Shown: piece after piece, positions 8,242 through 15,773 of the stretch
Numbering within the stretch: the stretch's first letter is position 1
How the letters are laid out: each line of letters begins with the position of its first letter
DNA from: Flavobacterium ammonificans
GTDB taxonomy: Bacteria; Bacteroidota; Bacteroidia; Flavobacteriales; Flavobacteriaceae
DNA length: 64,000 nt
Reading direction: 5' to 3'
Assembly (NCBI RefSeq): GCF_020886115.1
Contig: NZ_AP025185.1
Location: 558,001 to 622,000 of the forward strand
Program-made: the position numbers and the translations under genes
Notes under the pieces: generated by a model
The model's database searches: none
What the model saw: only the letters and a program-made list of their open reading frames with translations
Told to the model about the DNA's origin: nothing

Positions 8242-9258
8242 ATGAAAGGAGTATTATTAGTCAATTTAGGTTCGCCAGAAAGTCCAACAGCCAAAGATGT
8301 AAAACCGTATTTGGATGAGTTTTTAATGGATAAATACGTAATTGACGTTCCGTTTTTATTACGTGCTTTGTTAGTTAGAGGAATTATTTTGCAAACCCGT
8401 CCAAAAAAATCAGCCGAAGCCTACGCCAGAATTTGGACGGATGAAGGATCGCCATTAATTGTGATTTCTAAAAAAATGCACGAAAAAGTGAAAACTTTGG
8501 TGGACATTCCAGTGGCATTATCCATGCGATATGGAACTATGACCATCCTAAAAGGATTGCAAAAATTGCACGACAAAGGCGTGACAGAAGTGATGCTTTT
8601 CCCTTTGTATCCGCAACATGCTATGGCTTCTACTACCACAATTTTAGTATTAGCAGAAGAACTTCGCGCTAAGCATTTCCCAAACATGAAATTCACAACA
8701 GTTCCGGCGTTTTACAACAAGTCAGGATATATTGAAGCGCTATCCAATTCTATCAAAAAACATTTAGAAGGTTTTGAATACGATCATTTGTTGTTTTCGT
8801 ATCACGGAATTCCAAAACGTCACATTCGTAAAACTGATATTACCAAATCGCATTGTAAAATAGATGGTTCTTGTTGCAATACACCTTCGCCTGCGCACGA
8901 ATTTTGTTACCGTCACCAATGTTATGAAACTACAAAACAAGTAGTGAAAACATTAGGTATTCCAGAAGGTAAATACAGCCAAACCTTCCAATCTCGATTA
9001 GCGGGTGATAAATGGTTAACGCCATACACCGATGTCGAAGTAAACAAAATGCCTGAAAAAGGAATTAAGAAATTAGCGGTTGTAACTCCAGCTTTTGTAG
9101 CCGATTGTTTGGAAACTTTAGAGGAAATTGCAATGGAAGCTAACGAAGAGTTTTTACATCACGGAGGGGAAGAGTTTATGGCTATACCATGTATGAACGA
9201 CGAAGACGAATGGTGTGGTGTTGTGGCGAATTGGATTAAAGAATTTCAAGCGAAATAA
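8242..9258 (+). CDS. hemH: Ferrochelatase, Cys-rich
   Basis: HemH inserts Fe2+ into protoporphyrin IX. The N-terminus KGVLLVNLGSPESP and the metal-site motif FSYHGIPKRHI are diagnostic, and the length is 338 aa. Unusually, the segment after the catalytic His carries five cysteines (Cys205, 211, 212, 222, 227), and two more lie near the C-terminus (Cys317 and Cys325 in IPCMNDEDEWC). Some bacterial and animal ferrochelatases bind a [2Fe-2S] cluster through an internal cysteine plus C-terminal cysteines, so a metal cluster is plausible here but unproven. The gene is 3 bp after the AraC-type regulator and upstream of hemJ. Confidence 0.97.
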   Translation: MKGVLLVNLGSPESPTAKDVKPYLDEFLMDKYVIDVPFLLRALLVRGIILQTRPKKSAEAYARIWTDEGSPLIVISKKMHEKVKTLVDIPVALSMRYGTMTILKGLQKLHDKGVTEVMLFPLYPQHAMASTTTILVLAEELRAKHFPNMKFTTVPAFYNKSGYIEALSNSIKKHLEGFEYDHLLFSYHGIPKRHIRKTDITKSHCKIDGSCCNTPSPAHEFCYRHQCYETTKQVVKTLGIPEGKYSQTFQSRLAGDKWLTPYTDVEVNKMPEKGIKKLAVVTPAFVADCLETLEEIAMEANEEFLHHGGEEFMAIPCMNDEDEWCGVVANWIKEFQAK

Positions 9259-9335
9259 TTAAATTAAATTAATGTTTTTAACACAGATTCGCAGCTCTAA
9301 AAAAATCAACAAATCAACGGTTAACAATTAACACT

Positions 9336-9875
9336 ATGGAATACTATAACTACCTAAAATCGTTGCATCTTATTTTTGTCATCACTTGGTTTGCGGGATT
9401 ATTTTATATCGTGCGTCTCTTTGTGTACCAAATTGAAGCCTCAGAAAAACCCTCTCCACAAAAAGAAATTTTGCAGGAGCAGTTCAAAATCATGAGTTAC
9501 CGTTTGTGGTACATCATCACTTGGCCTAGTGCGGTTTTAGCAACTCTGTTTGCACTTTCTTTATTGCACATAAATCCTGCATTTGTAGAAATGCCTTGGA
9601 TGCAAGTGAAGTTAGGTTTTGTAGTTTTTCTAATCGCATACCACTTTAAATGTCATACTATATTTAAAGAATTACAACACGATAAAGTGAAGTATAGTTC
9701 TAATTTTATGCGGATTTGGAATGAAGGTGCAACTATAATTCTTTTTGCGGTCGTCTTCTTAGTAATTCTAAAAGATGCTGTCAACTGGATTTATGGCGTA
9801 ATCGGCATCTTTTTATTCTCAATTCTGATTATGTTAGGATTTAAATTTTACAAACGAATAAGAGAGAAAAAGTAA
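9336..9875 (+). CDS. hemJ: HemJ-type protoporphyrinogen IX oxidase (membrane)
   Basis: This is a 179-aa integral membrane protein with about four hydrophobic segments (8-30, 57-78, 88-105, 130-170). It has the family's N-terminal His in LKSLHLIFVITWFAGLFY (His11) and a Lys in the second conserved block, WMQVKLGF (Lys92). HemJ oxidises protoporphyrinogen IX to protoporphyrin IX, the substrate of the HemH encoded just upstream. No HemG or HemY is seen, so HemJ completes the pathway between HemF and HemH. A hairpin with a T-run follows. Confidence 0.9.
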   Translation: MEYYNYLKSLHLIFVITWFAGLFYIVRLFVYQIEASEKPSPQKEILQEQFKIMSYRLWYIITWPSAVLATLFALSLLHINPAFVEMPWMQVKLGFVVFLIAYHFKCHTIFKELQHDKVKYSSNFMRIWNEGATIILFAVVFLVILKDAVNWIYGVIGIFLFSILIMLGFKFYKRIREKK

Positions 9876-9889
9876 AAAAGGCATTAGCC

Positions 9890-9917
9890 AAAAGGCAAAA
9901 GTTACTGTTGCCTTTTA
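9890..9917 (+). terminator. Terminator after hemJ
   Basis: A perfect 9-bp stem AAAAGGCAA / TTGCCTTTT surrounds a 9-nt loop; the 3' arm ends in TTTT. It lies 15 bp after the hemJ stop and 21 bp before the kinase gene. Confidence 0.55.
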
Positions 9918-9937
9918 CATTGTCTGTAGCCTAAAAT

Positions 9938-11410
9938 ATGTTTAAAAACTTCAAAATAACAATGCTTTCTCTTCGAACTAGGATTTTCCTATCGATGATT
10001 GTATTGATTATTATGGCTTCTATCATTTTAGCTTCTATATCGATTATTCAGTTTAAAAACGAAGCAAGGGTATACCACCAAGAGCGTCTAGAAGATAAAG
10101 AAAATGAAGTAAAAGAGCATATTAATTATGTGCTTTCGACTACTACTTATCCTTTAACACCGACTAATTTACCTTTGATTTTCAAAGATAAAATTCACGA
10201 ATTGGCGCAAATTCACGCCATCGAAATCAACATTTATACCCTAGACGGAAAACTCCTTAAATCTTCCAAAGAATCATTTTCAGTGGATCAAGTGGCTTTG
10301 CCTATACCAAAGTACATTTTGAAATTAGTGCGTTCCTCCATCGAAAAACGCTTCGTTGATATCAAAACCATTGACGGTTTAAAAAACCGATCTTCCTATA
10401 GCCAAATCAAGGACGACAAATTCAAACCTCTAGGAATATTACATCTTCCCTATGTAGAAGACGATGGTTTTTACGAAAAAGAATTGAATGGTTTTTTGAT
10501 TCGATTGGCTCAGGTGTATTCGTTCATGTTGATTGTTGCATTTGGGTTGGCTTATTTTCTTTCGACTTATATCACCAAGTCTTTAAAAACAATTTCTGAT
10601 AAATTAAGTGAAACCAGTTTAGATCAGAAAAATGAAAAAATTAGGGTTGAAGCTAGTAGTAAAGAAATCAATTTACTGATTAAATCCTATAATGCGATGG
10701 TGGACGAACTGGAAATCAGTGCCGTTAAGTTAGCTCAAAGCGAACGTGAAGAAGCGTGGCGCGAAATGGCAAAACAAGTCGCTCACGAGATTAAAAATCC
10801 GCTAACGCCAATGCGTTTGACTGTGCAAAGTTTTCAACGAAAATTTGAACCTAATGATCCGGAGATCAAACAAAAAATGAAGGATTACTCCGAAACTTTA
10901 ATTCAGCAAATAGACACGATGAGTTCCGTAGCTTCAGCCTTCTCTAATTTTGCCTCTATGCCTGCGCAACAAAACGAAACGCTGAATGTGATCGAAGTAG
11001 TCGAATTGGCTTTGGATATTTTCAACGAAGACTATTTGGTTTTCGAAAAAGAAACGGAAGAAATTATTGCAGAAATTGACCGCACACAACTGATCCGAAT
11101 CATTACGAATTTAGTCAAAAACGCTATTCAGGCCATATCAGACCAACAAGAAACCAAATCGATTGTAGTACAGGTCAAAAAAATGGAAAACAAGGTGTTA
11201 ATCAGTGTACAAGACAACGGAATTGGAATTAAAGAAGAAGATTTAAATAGGATATTTGAACCCAAATTTACTACCAAAAATAGTGGAATGGGTCTAGGTT
11301 TAAGTATCATCAAAAATATTATAGAAAATTACAAAGGAAACATTACTTTTGAAACTCAATACGGTCAAGGGACTATCTTTAGAGTGAGTTTGCCGATTTT
11401 AAATACTTAA
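9938..11410 (+). CDS. Sensor histidine kinase, NtrY-like
   Basis: This is a 490-aa membrane kinase. Transmembrane helix 1 is at about 17-37, a periplasmic sensor region at 38-190, helix 2 at about 193-213, then a HAMP-like linker. The HisKA box VAHEIKNPLTPMR carries phospho-acceptor His283. The HATPase_c domain has an N box (LIRIITNLVKNAIQA), DNGIG, and GMGLGLSIIKNII. The HEIKNPLTP wording is typical of NtrY-type kinases. No response regulator is adjacent, so the partner is unknown. The downstream crotonase gene begins 11 bp after the stop and may be co-transcribed. Confidence 0.93.
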   Translation: MFKNFKITMLSLRTRIFLSMIVLIIMASIILASISIIQFKNEARVYHQERLEDKENEVKEHINYVLSTTTYPLTPTNLPLIFKDKIHELAQIHAIEINIYTLDGKLLKSSKESFSVDQVALPIPKYILKLVRSSIEKRFVDIKTIDGLKNRSSYSQIKDDKFKPLGILHLPYVEDDGFYEKELNGFLIRLAQVYSFMLIVAFGLAYFLSTYITKSLKTISDKLSETSLDQKNEKIRVEASSKEINLLIKSYNAMVDELEISAVKLAQSEREEAWREMAKQVAHEIKNPLTPMRLTVQSFQRKFEPNDPEIKQKMKDYSETLIQQIDTMSSVASAFSNFASMPAQQNETLNVIEVVELALDIFNEDYLVFEKETEEIIAEIDRTQLIRIITNLVKNAIQAISDQQETKSIVVQVKKMENKVLISVQDNGIGIKEEDLNRIFEPKFTTKNSGMGLGLSIIKNIIENYKGNITFETQYGQGTIFRVSLPILNT

Positions 11411-11421
11411 AATATACTTTT

Positions 11422-12204
11422 ATGAACTACGAAAATTTATTGATTGCTATAGAAAACAAAATAGCATTGGTTACATTGAATCGTCCGACTAAACTCAATG
11501 CTTTAAATAAAGATACTCTTGCCGAATTACACGCTGCGTTTTCTGATTTAGAAAAAGATGATACTATTCAAGTTATAATCTTAACTGGAAGTGGAGAAAA
11601 AGCATTTGTGGCTGGTGCCGATATTGCTGAATTTGCTAATTTCTCTGCTCAAGAAGGAACACAACTCGCTGCTGATGGACATCAAAAAGTATTTGACCAT
11701 ATTGAGAATTTAAAAAAACCTGTCATTGCTGCTGTTAACGGATTTGCCTTAGGAGGCGGATTGGAACTAGCTATGGCCTGTCATTTTAGAGTGGCATCAG
11801 ACAATGCCAAAATGGGATTGCCAGAAGTAACACTAGGATTGATTCCTGGTTATGGTGGCACACAACGTTTACCTCAACTCGTAGGAAAAGGACGTGCAAT
11901 GGAAATGATTGTAACAGCCACTATGATTTCGGCTGCCGAAGCGAAAGAATATGGATTGGTGAATCATGTTGTCCCTCAATCCGAACTAATTGAATTTTGC
12001 CAAGGTTTAGCTCAAAAAATTTGTAAAAATGCGCCTGTTGCTATTAGTGAAGCCATCCAAGCTGTAAATGCAAATTTTGACAAATCTAAAAATGGGTATG
12101 AAACTGAAATTAGTGCTTTTGGAAGATTATTTAGCACCTCAGATTTCAAAGAAGGAACGACTGCCTTTTTAGATAAAAGGAAAGCAAATTTCATCGGGAA
12201 ATAA
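11422..12204 (+). CDS. Enoyl-CoA hydratase/isomerase (crotonase) family protein
   Basis: This 260-aa single-domain crotonase has the acyl-CoA oxyanion motifs VAGADIAEFA and NGFALGGGLELAMAC. The two glutamates used for hydration are Glu115 and Glu135 (GLPEVTLGLIPGYGGTQRL), 20 residues apart as in true hydratases. It probably hydrates trans-2-enoyl-CoA in fatty-acid or amino-acid breakdown; exact chain-length preference cannot be read. It lies in a short rightward run with the kinase and the small protein that follows. Confidence 0.92.
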   Translation: MNYENLLIAIENKIALVTLNRPTKLNALNKDTLAELHAAFSDLEKDDTIQVIILTGSGEKAFVAGADIAEFANFSAQEGTQLAADGHQKVFDHIENLKKPVIAAVNGFALGGGLELAMACHFRVASDNAKMGLPEVTLGLIPGYGGTQRLPQLVGKGRAMEMIVTATMISAAEAKEYGLVNHVVPQSELIEFCQGLAQKICKNAPVAISEAIQAVNANFDKSKNGYETEISAFGRLFSTSDFKEGTTAFLDKRKANFIGK

Positions 12205-12225
12205 TTCAACTTTTAAACGAAACAA

Positions 12226-12630
12226 ATGTCTTTTCAACCTGAGTTTGCCCTTTTTTGGGAAAGTGTAAAAGAAAGTATGGCACAGTATACTTTTGCTAAA
12301 TTAACCTTGGCAAAAACCATTGGCGATACCGAATTAAAAAATATTTATATGCGTCCCGTTCTAGTGGATGACCAAGTGCGTATTTCACTTATTGCGCGTT
12401 ACAAAACTGAGGAAGTGGAAAGTTTTCATACTCTAGAAGAAGCCTTTTTTGTACTTTCTTCTTACTTGAACAATCCATTTTTGACCGCTTTATTATTTAC
12501 AACAGAAAACGATTTGACCTTCAAATTGAACAAAAAAAGAGTAGGCAGTATTGTAGAACAGGCGCCTACTTTTAAAAGTGCTTCAGATGTGGTTTTAGAA
12601 ATGCAAGAGAAACAACTTTCAATAAACTAA
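12226..12630 (+). CDS. Conserved hypothetical protein, 134 aa
   Basis: I do not recognise this confidently. It is a soluble 134-aa protein without signal peptide or membrane segment, 21 bp after the crotonase. The wording (LKNIYMRPVLVDDQVRISL, RYKTEE, NPFLTALLFTTENDL) reminds me of the N-terminal domain of a family of about 390-aa SAM-dependent methyltransferases. If so, the methyltransferase half is missing here, because the frame stops and a gene on the other strand begins 4 bp later. That comparison is from memory and weak. Confidence 0.6.
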   Translation: MSFQPEFALFWESVKESMAQYTFAKLTLAKTIGDTELKNIYMRPVLVDDQVRISLIARYKTEEVESFHTLEEAFFVLSSYLNNPFLTALLFTTENDLTFKLNKKRVGSIVEQAPTFKSASDVVLEMQEKQLSIN

Positions 12631-12633
12631 TCT

Positions 12634-13287
12634 TTATTTTCTTCCCTCCCATTCAGCATAAAATTGTTCTAAAAAACCTTCCATATAACAGTGGCGTTCT
12701 TGAGCAATTTGTTTTCCGGTTTCAGTATTCATTTTGTCTTTCAACAACAATAGTTTTTCATAAAAATGATTGATGGTGGGCGCCTCATTCATTTTATATT
12801 CTTCTTTTGTCATAGACAAATTCGGAGCAATTTCAGGATTGTATAATGTTCTATTTTTGAACCCTCCATAATTGAATGTTCTAGCAATACCAATGGCGCC
12901 AATAGCATCCAAACGATCTGCATCTTGAACAATATCCAATTCAATAGAAGAAAATTTCCTCTCTACTCTGCCGCCTTTGAACGAAATGTTTTCAATAATT
13001 GCAATTACGTGGTCTATAGTTTCGGAAGAAATATTTTGAGCTTCTAAAAAAGTGCGCGCAGTTTTTGGTCCTATGGTTTCATCCCCGTTATGGAATTTAC
13101 TATCTGCAATATCGTGAAGCAAAGCGCCTAATTGAACAATCTCTAAATCACAATTTTCAGATGCAGCAATCAACAAGGCATTTTTATACACACGCTCAAT
13201 ATGAAACCAATCGTGACCACCTTCGGCTTGAGCTAAAGTAGCTTTTACAAATACTATTGTTTTATCAATCAAGTTAGTGGTGTTCAT
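12634..13287 (-). CDS. HD-domain phosphohydrolase
   Basis: This 217-aa protein of the YedJ/YpgQ-like HD superfamily has the metal ligands HDWFHIERV (His25/His29), HD in LGALLHDIAD (His58-Asp59), and a distal Asp in IVQDADRLDAIGAIG. Such proteins hydrolyse phosphate esters or nucleotides with a divalent metal; the substrate is not evident. It is convergent with the preceding small gene (3-bp gap) and transcribed alone. Confidence 0.9.
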   Translation of the reverse strand: MNTTNLIDKTIVFVKATLAQAEGGHDWFHIERVYKNALLIAASENCDLEIVQLGALLHDIADSKFHNGDETIGPKTARTFLEAQNISSETIDHVIAIIENISFKGGRVERKFSSIELDIVQDADRLDAIGAIGIARTFNYGGFKNRTLYNPEIAPNLSMTKEEYKMNEAPTINHFYEKLLLLKDKMNTETGKQIAQERHCYMEGFLEQFYAEWEGRK

Positions 13288-13310
13288 TTAAAAATAGTTT
13301 TATAAAAAAA

Positions 13311-13424
13311 GCGTCGAAAAAGTACTTATTTTGTCATTCCGAATTTATTTCGGAATCTATAAAAATAATGATTATAGAAACTGAAACAAGTTCAGTTTGA
13401 CAAGAACAATACTTTTTGACGACT
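13311..13424. repeat. Nested palindromic element (REP-like)
   Basis: This is a non-coding unit of nested inverted repeats. The core 13331-13403 is bounded by TTGTCA and TGACAA. It contains two perfect hairpins, ATTCCGAA-TTTAT-TTCGGAAT (13336-13356) and AAACTGAA-ACAAG-TTCAGTTT (13378-13398). An outer imperfect pair (GTCGAAAAAGTACT near 13313 against AATACTTTTTGAC near 13408) encloses the core. It lies downstream of the desaturase gene and upstream of the HD gene, and could end transcription. Confidence 0.65.
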
Positions 13425-13449
13425 AATTTTATTTAAAAATACTCATTTT

Positions 13450-14436
13450 TTACAATGTAGCAGGCTCTACCCATTTAAAGACATACGACTCTTGAGGAAT
13501 CACTATTCTTTCTGAAATTTTAGCCATTCTTGCAGGTAATTTCATTAAATAATCACGCGCTTTTTCAGCTTCATCAGTCAAATTACCAATTTTATCGATT
13601 TCCCATTTGTCGATTAACTTTTGCATGATTTCTACATAATCATTCGCAGTGTATACTCCAATACGTTGTGCTGAATCAGAAAAATTTTCAAAAGCCGAAC
13701 TGATTTTTTGCCCAGACTCTCTTAAAAAATGAGCCGGCATAACGATTTTTTGCTTCATCATGTATTGAAACGCTAACATCATTTCACTAGGATCTACTTG
13801 AAAAATTCGGTTCACAAATTCGCTATACGCATGATGGTGACGCATTTCGTCTCCCGCAATCATTTTACACATTTTAGACAGTTTGTTATCTCCGTGTTTT
13901 TTAGCAATTTGCGATACTCTATTGTGCGAAACATAAGTCGCCAACTCTTGGAAACTAGTGTATACAAAGTTTTTATACGGGTCTCTTCCTGTTCCAATAT
14001 CAAAACCGTCGTTAATCAAATGTTGGGTTGTGATTTCAACTTCACGCATGTTCACGCGGCCTGATAAATACAAATATTTATTTAGCATATCTCCATGTCG
14101 ATTCTCCTCTCCAGTCCATTGACGAATCCAGCTTGACCAACCATTTCTTTCTAAATTATCAACTCCCTCTACTTCCATTAACCAAGACTCATACGTTGGT
14201 AAAGCCTCTTCGGTAATGGTATCTCCAACCATAGCTACCCAAAAATCATAGGGTAACTCTTTAGCAATTTCTCTTAGTTCTTTTACTTCTTCAAAAAAGT
14301 TTTCACTTTGTGAATCCGGTAAGAAATCAGTTGGTTGCCAAATGTTTTCTACTGGAATTAAGTACTGTTCTACGAAGCTATCCACATTTTTTTCCAAAAA
14401 CTGCATCACTTCTAAACGAATGTTTTTAATTGACAT
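13450..14436 (-). CDS. Acyl-ACP desaturase (soluble di-iron)
   Basis: This 328-aa protein of the plant-type stearoyl-ACP desaturase family introduces a cis double bond into acyl-ACP with O2 and ferredoxin. The two di-iron motifs are present: EENRHG (Glu110, Glu111, His114) and DEMRHH (Glu197, His200). There are no membrane segments. Its start is 11 bp from the end of the acyltransferase gene transcribed ahead of it, so the pair forms a membrane-lipid operon. Confidence 0.93.
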   Translation of the reverse strand: MSIKNIRLEVMQFLEKNVDSFVEQYLIPVENIWQPTDFLPDSQSENFFEEVKELREIAKELPYDFWVAMVGDTITEEALPTYESWLMEVEGVDNLERNGWSSWIRQWTGEENRHGDMLNKYLYLSGRVNMREVEITTQHLINDGFDIGTGRDPYKNFVYTSFQELATYVSHNRVSQIAKKHGDNKLSKMCKMIAGDEMRHHHAYSEFVNRIFQVDPSEMMLAFQYMMKQKIVMPAHFLRESGQKISSAFENFSDSAQRIGVYTANDYVEIMQKLIDKWEIDKIGNLTDEAEKARDYLMKLPARMAKISERIVIPQESYVFKWVEPATL

Positions 14437-14447
14437 TATATCTATTG

Positions 14448-15182
14448 TTAAATTTGTATTCCTTGTACTACTGCGCTTTCCGTTTGTTCCATTAACTCCT
14501 CAAATGAAAACTCACTCACCTTTAAAGGCTGGTGAATTGTAAATTTGAGGCGATTGCCTAATCCCATTGGGAAAGCACCAAATCGAACCATTTTCCATGA
14601 ATTGTTAATGGTAATTGGGACCACATACGCAGACGGAGCGTGCTTACATAATATTTTCAATCCGCTTTGGGCGAACGACTTTGGTTGTCCGGTTCTACTT
14701 CTTGTTCCCTCAGGAAAAATTAATGCCGATCGTGTGTGTTTTTCTATGTATTCAGACAATCCTTTTATTAACGGAATGGCTTGTTTTGAGTCTTTCCTGT
14801 CTATTAAAACGGAACCCCCGTGGTTCAAATTGTAGGACACACTTGGAATCCCTTTCCCAAGCTCTTTCTTACTTACAAACTTGCAATGAAAATCTCTTAA
14901 ATACCAAATAATAGCTACAATGTCATACAAACTCTGGTGATTGGCCACAAAAATAATTGGGACATTTTTGGGAATACTTTCGGTGTTTTCAAACTGATAA
15001 GTCGTTCCTAAAAGATTCGTGCAACGCACTAAAAAAAAGTTGAGATAATCTACACTTTTCTTATGCGCCTGATAACCAAAAACATTAAAACAAAACCATT
15101 GGATTGGGTGAAAAAGAACCAAAAAAAATCCGAAACACAGGTAGTAAATTATGGAAAGGGGATATGAAACTAGTTTTTGCAT
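14448..15182 (-). CDS. plsC: 1-acyl-sn-glycerol-3-phosphate acyltransferase
   Basis: This 244-aa membrane-associated acyltransferase has an N-terminal hydrophobic segment (about 6-32). The catalytic NHxxxxD box is NHQSLYD (His82, Asp87) and the glycerophosphate-binding block is FPEGTRSR (158-161). It makes phosphatidic acid from lysophosphatidate. Paralogues acylating other lipids exist in Bacteroidetes, so the exact substrate is not certain. It is transcribed just ahead of the acyl-ACP desaturase. Confidence 0.9.
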   Translation of the reverse strand: MQKLVSYPLSIIYYLCFGFFLVLFHPIQWFCFNVFGYQAHKKSVDYLNFFLVRCTNLLGTTYQFENTESIPKNVPIIFVANHQSLYDIVAIIWYLRDFHCKFVSKKELGKGIPSVSYNLNHGGSVLIDRKDSKQAIPLIKGLSEYIEKHTRSALIFPEGTRSRTGQPKSFAQSGLKILCKHAPSAYVVPITINNSWKMVRFGAFPMGLGNRLKFTIHQPLKVSEFSFEELMEQTESAVVQGIQI

Positions 15183-15268
15183 GCGTTGTAAATGAAGTAC
15201 AATAATACAAAATAAATTTTTAGGACTATTTAAATCCTCAATAATAACGCCTATTTAGGGTTTAATTG

Positions 15269-15276
15269 TACCTTTG
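15269..15276 (+). promoter_or_regulatory. -7 box of the rnpA promoter
   Basis: TACCTTTG matches TAnnTTTG. It predicts transcription starting near 15281, which places the ATG at 15308 about 25 nt into the message. The alternative GTG at 15290 would have almost no leader. The -33 match is weak. Confidence 0.5.
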
Positions 15277-15307
15277 AACTCTAAAATAAGTGGTATTTTT
15301 CCCAGAA

Positions 15308-15703
15308 ATGAATTTTAATTATCCAAAAAACGAAAAACTAAAAAGCAAAATCACCATCGGATTACTATTTTCCGAAGGAAAATCGGTGTCTAAATACCCT
15401 TTGCGTTTAGTGTATCATTCGGGTGCTTTAGGAGACGAACAACAATTAAAAGTTGGTGTTTCGGTTTCTAAAAAATACTTCAAAAAAGCAGTTGATCGTA
15501 ATTATTTTAAACGTCTTTTGCGTGAGTCGTATCGTTTGAATCAACATTTGTTAAAACAACAGCTCGACCAGCCTTATGCATTAATGCTTTTTTACCAAAG
15601 CAAAGACCGCTTGTCGTTTGAGGAAATCAACACCAAAACAATTCAGTTATTTGAAAAATTCCTAGCGCAAGTTCAGGATTCAAAACAAGAAGAAGTAAAA
15701 TAA
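15308..15703 (+). CDS. rnpA: Ribonuclease P protein component
   Basis: RnpA is the protein subunit that helps the RNase P RNA trim tRNA 5' leaders. The basic core VGVSVSKKYFKKAVDRNYFKR and the following LLRESYRLN are the family signature. I chose the ATG at 15308 (131 aa) over an in-frame GTG at 15290 because of the promoter position. The usual partner rpmH is not upstream here. An S41 protease gene follows 70 bp later. Confidence 0.95.
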   Translation: MNFNYPKNEKLKSKITIGLLFSEGKSVSKYPLRLVYHSGALGDEQQLKVGVSVSKKYFKKAVDRNYFKRLLRESYRLNQHLLKQQLDQPYALMLFYQSKDRLSFEEINTKTIQLFEKFLAQVQDSKQEEVK

Positions 15704-15773
15704 ACTACCACCAAAACGTAGAGTATTCTAATTTATTCTTATTTTAGACCATTCAATCTAAGCTTTCGTTACT

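Noticed and set aside
15290..15307. GTG at 15290 as the rnpA start
   Set aside because: It lies about 8 nt from the predicted transcription start; the ATG at 15308 begins a normal RnpA N-terminus.
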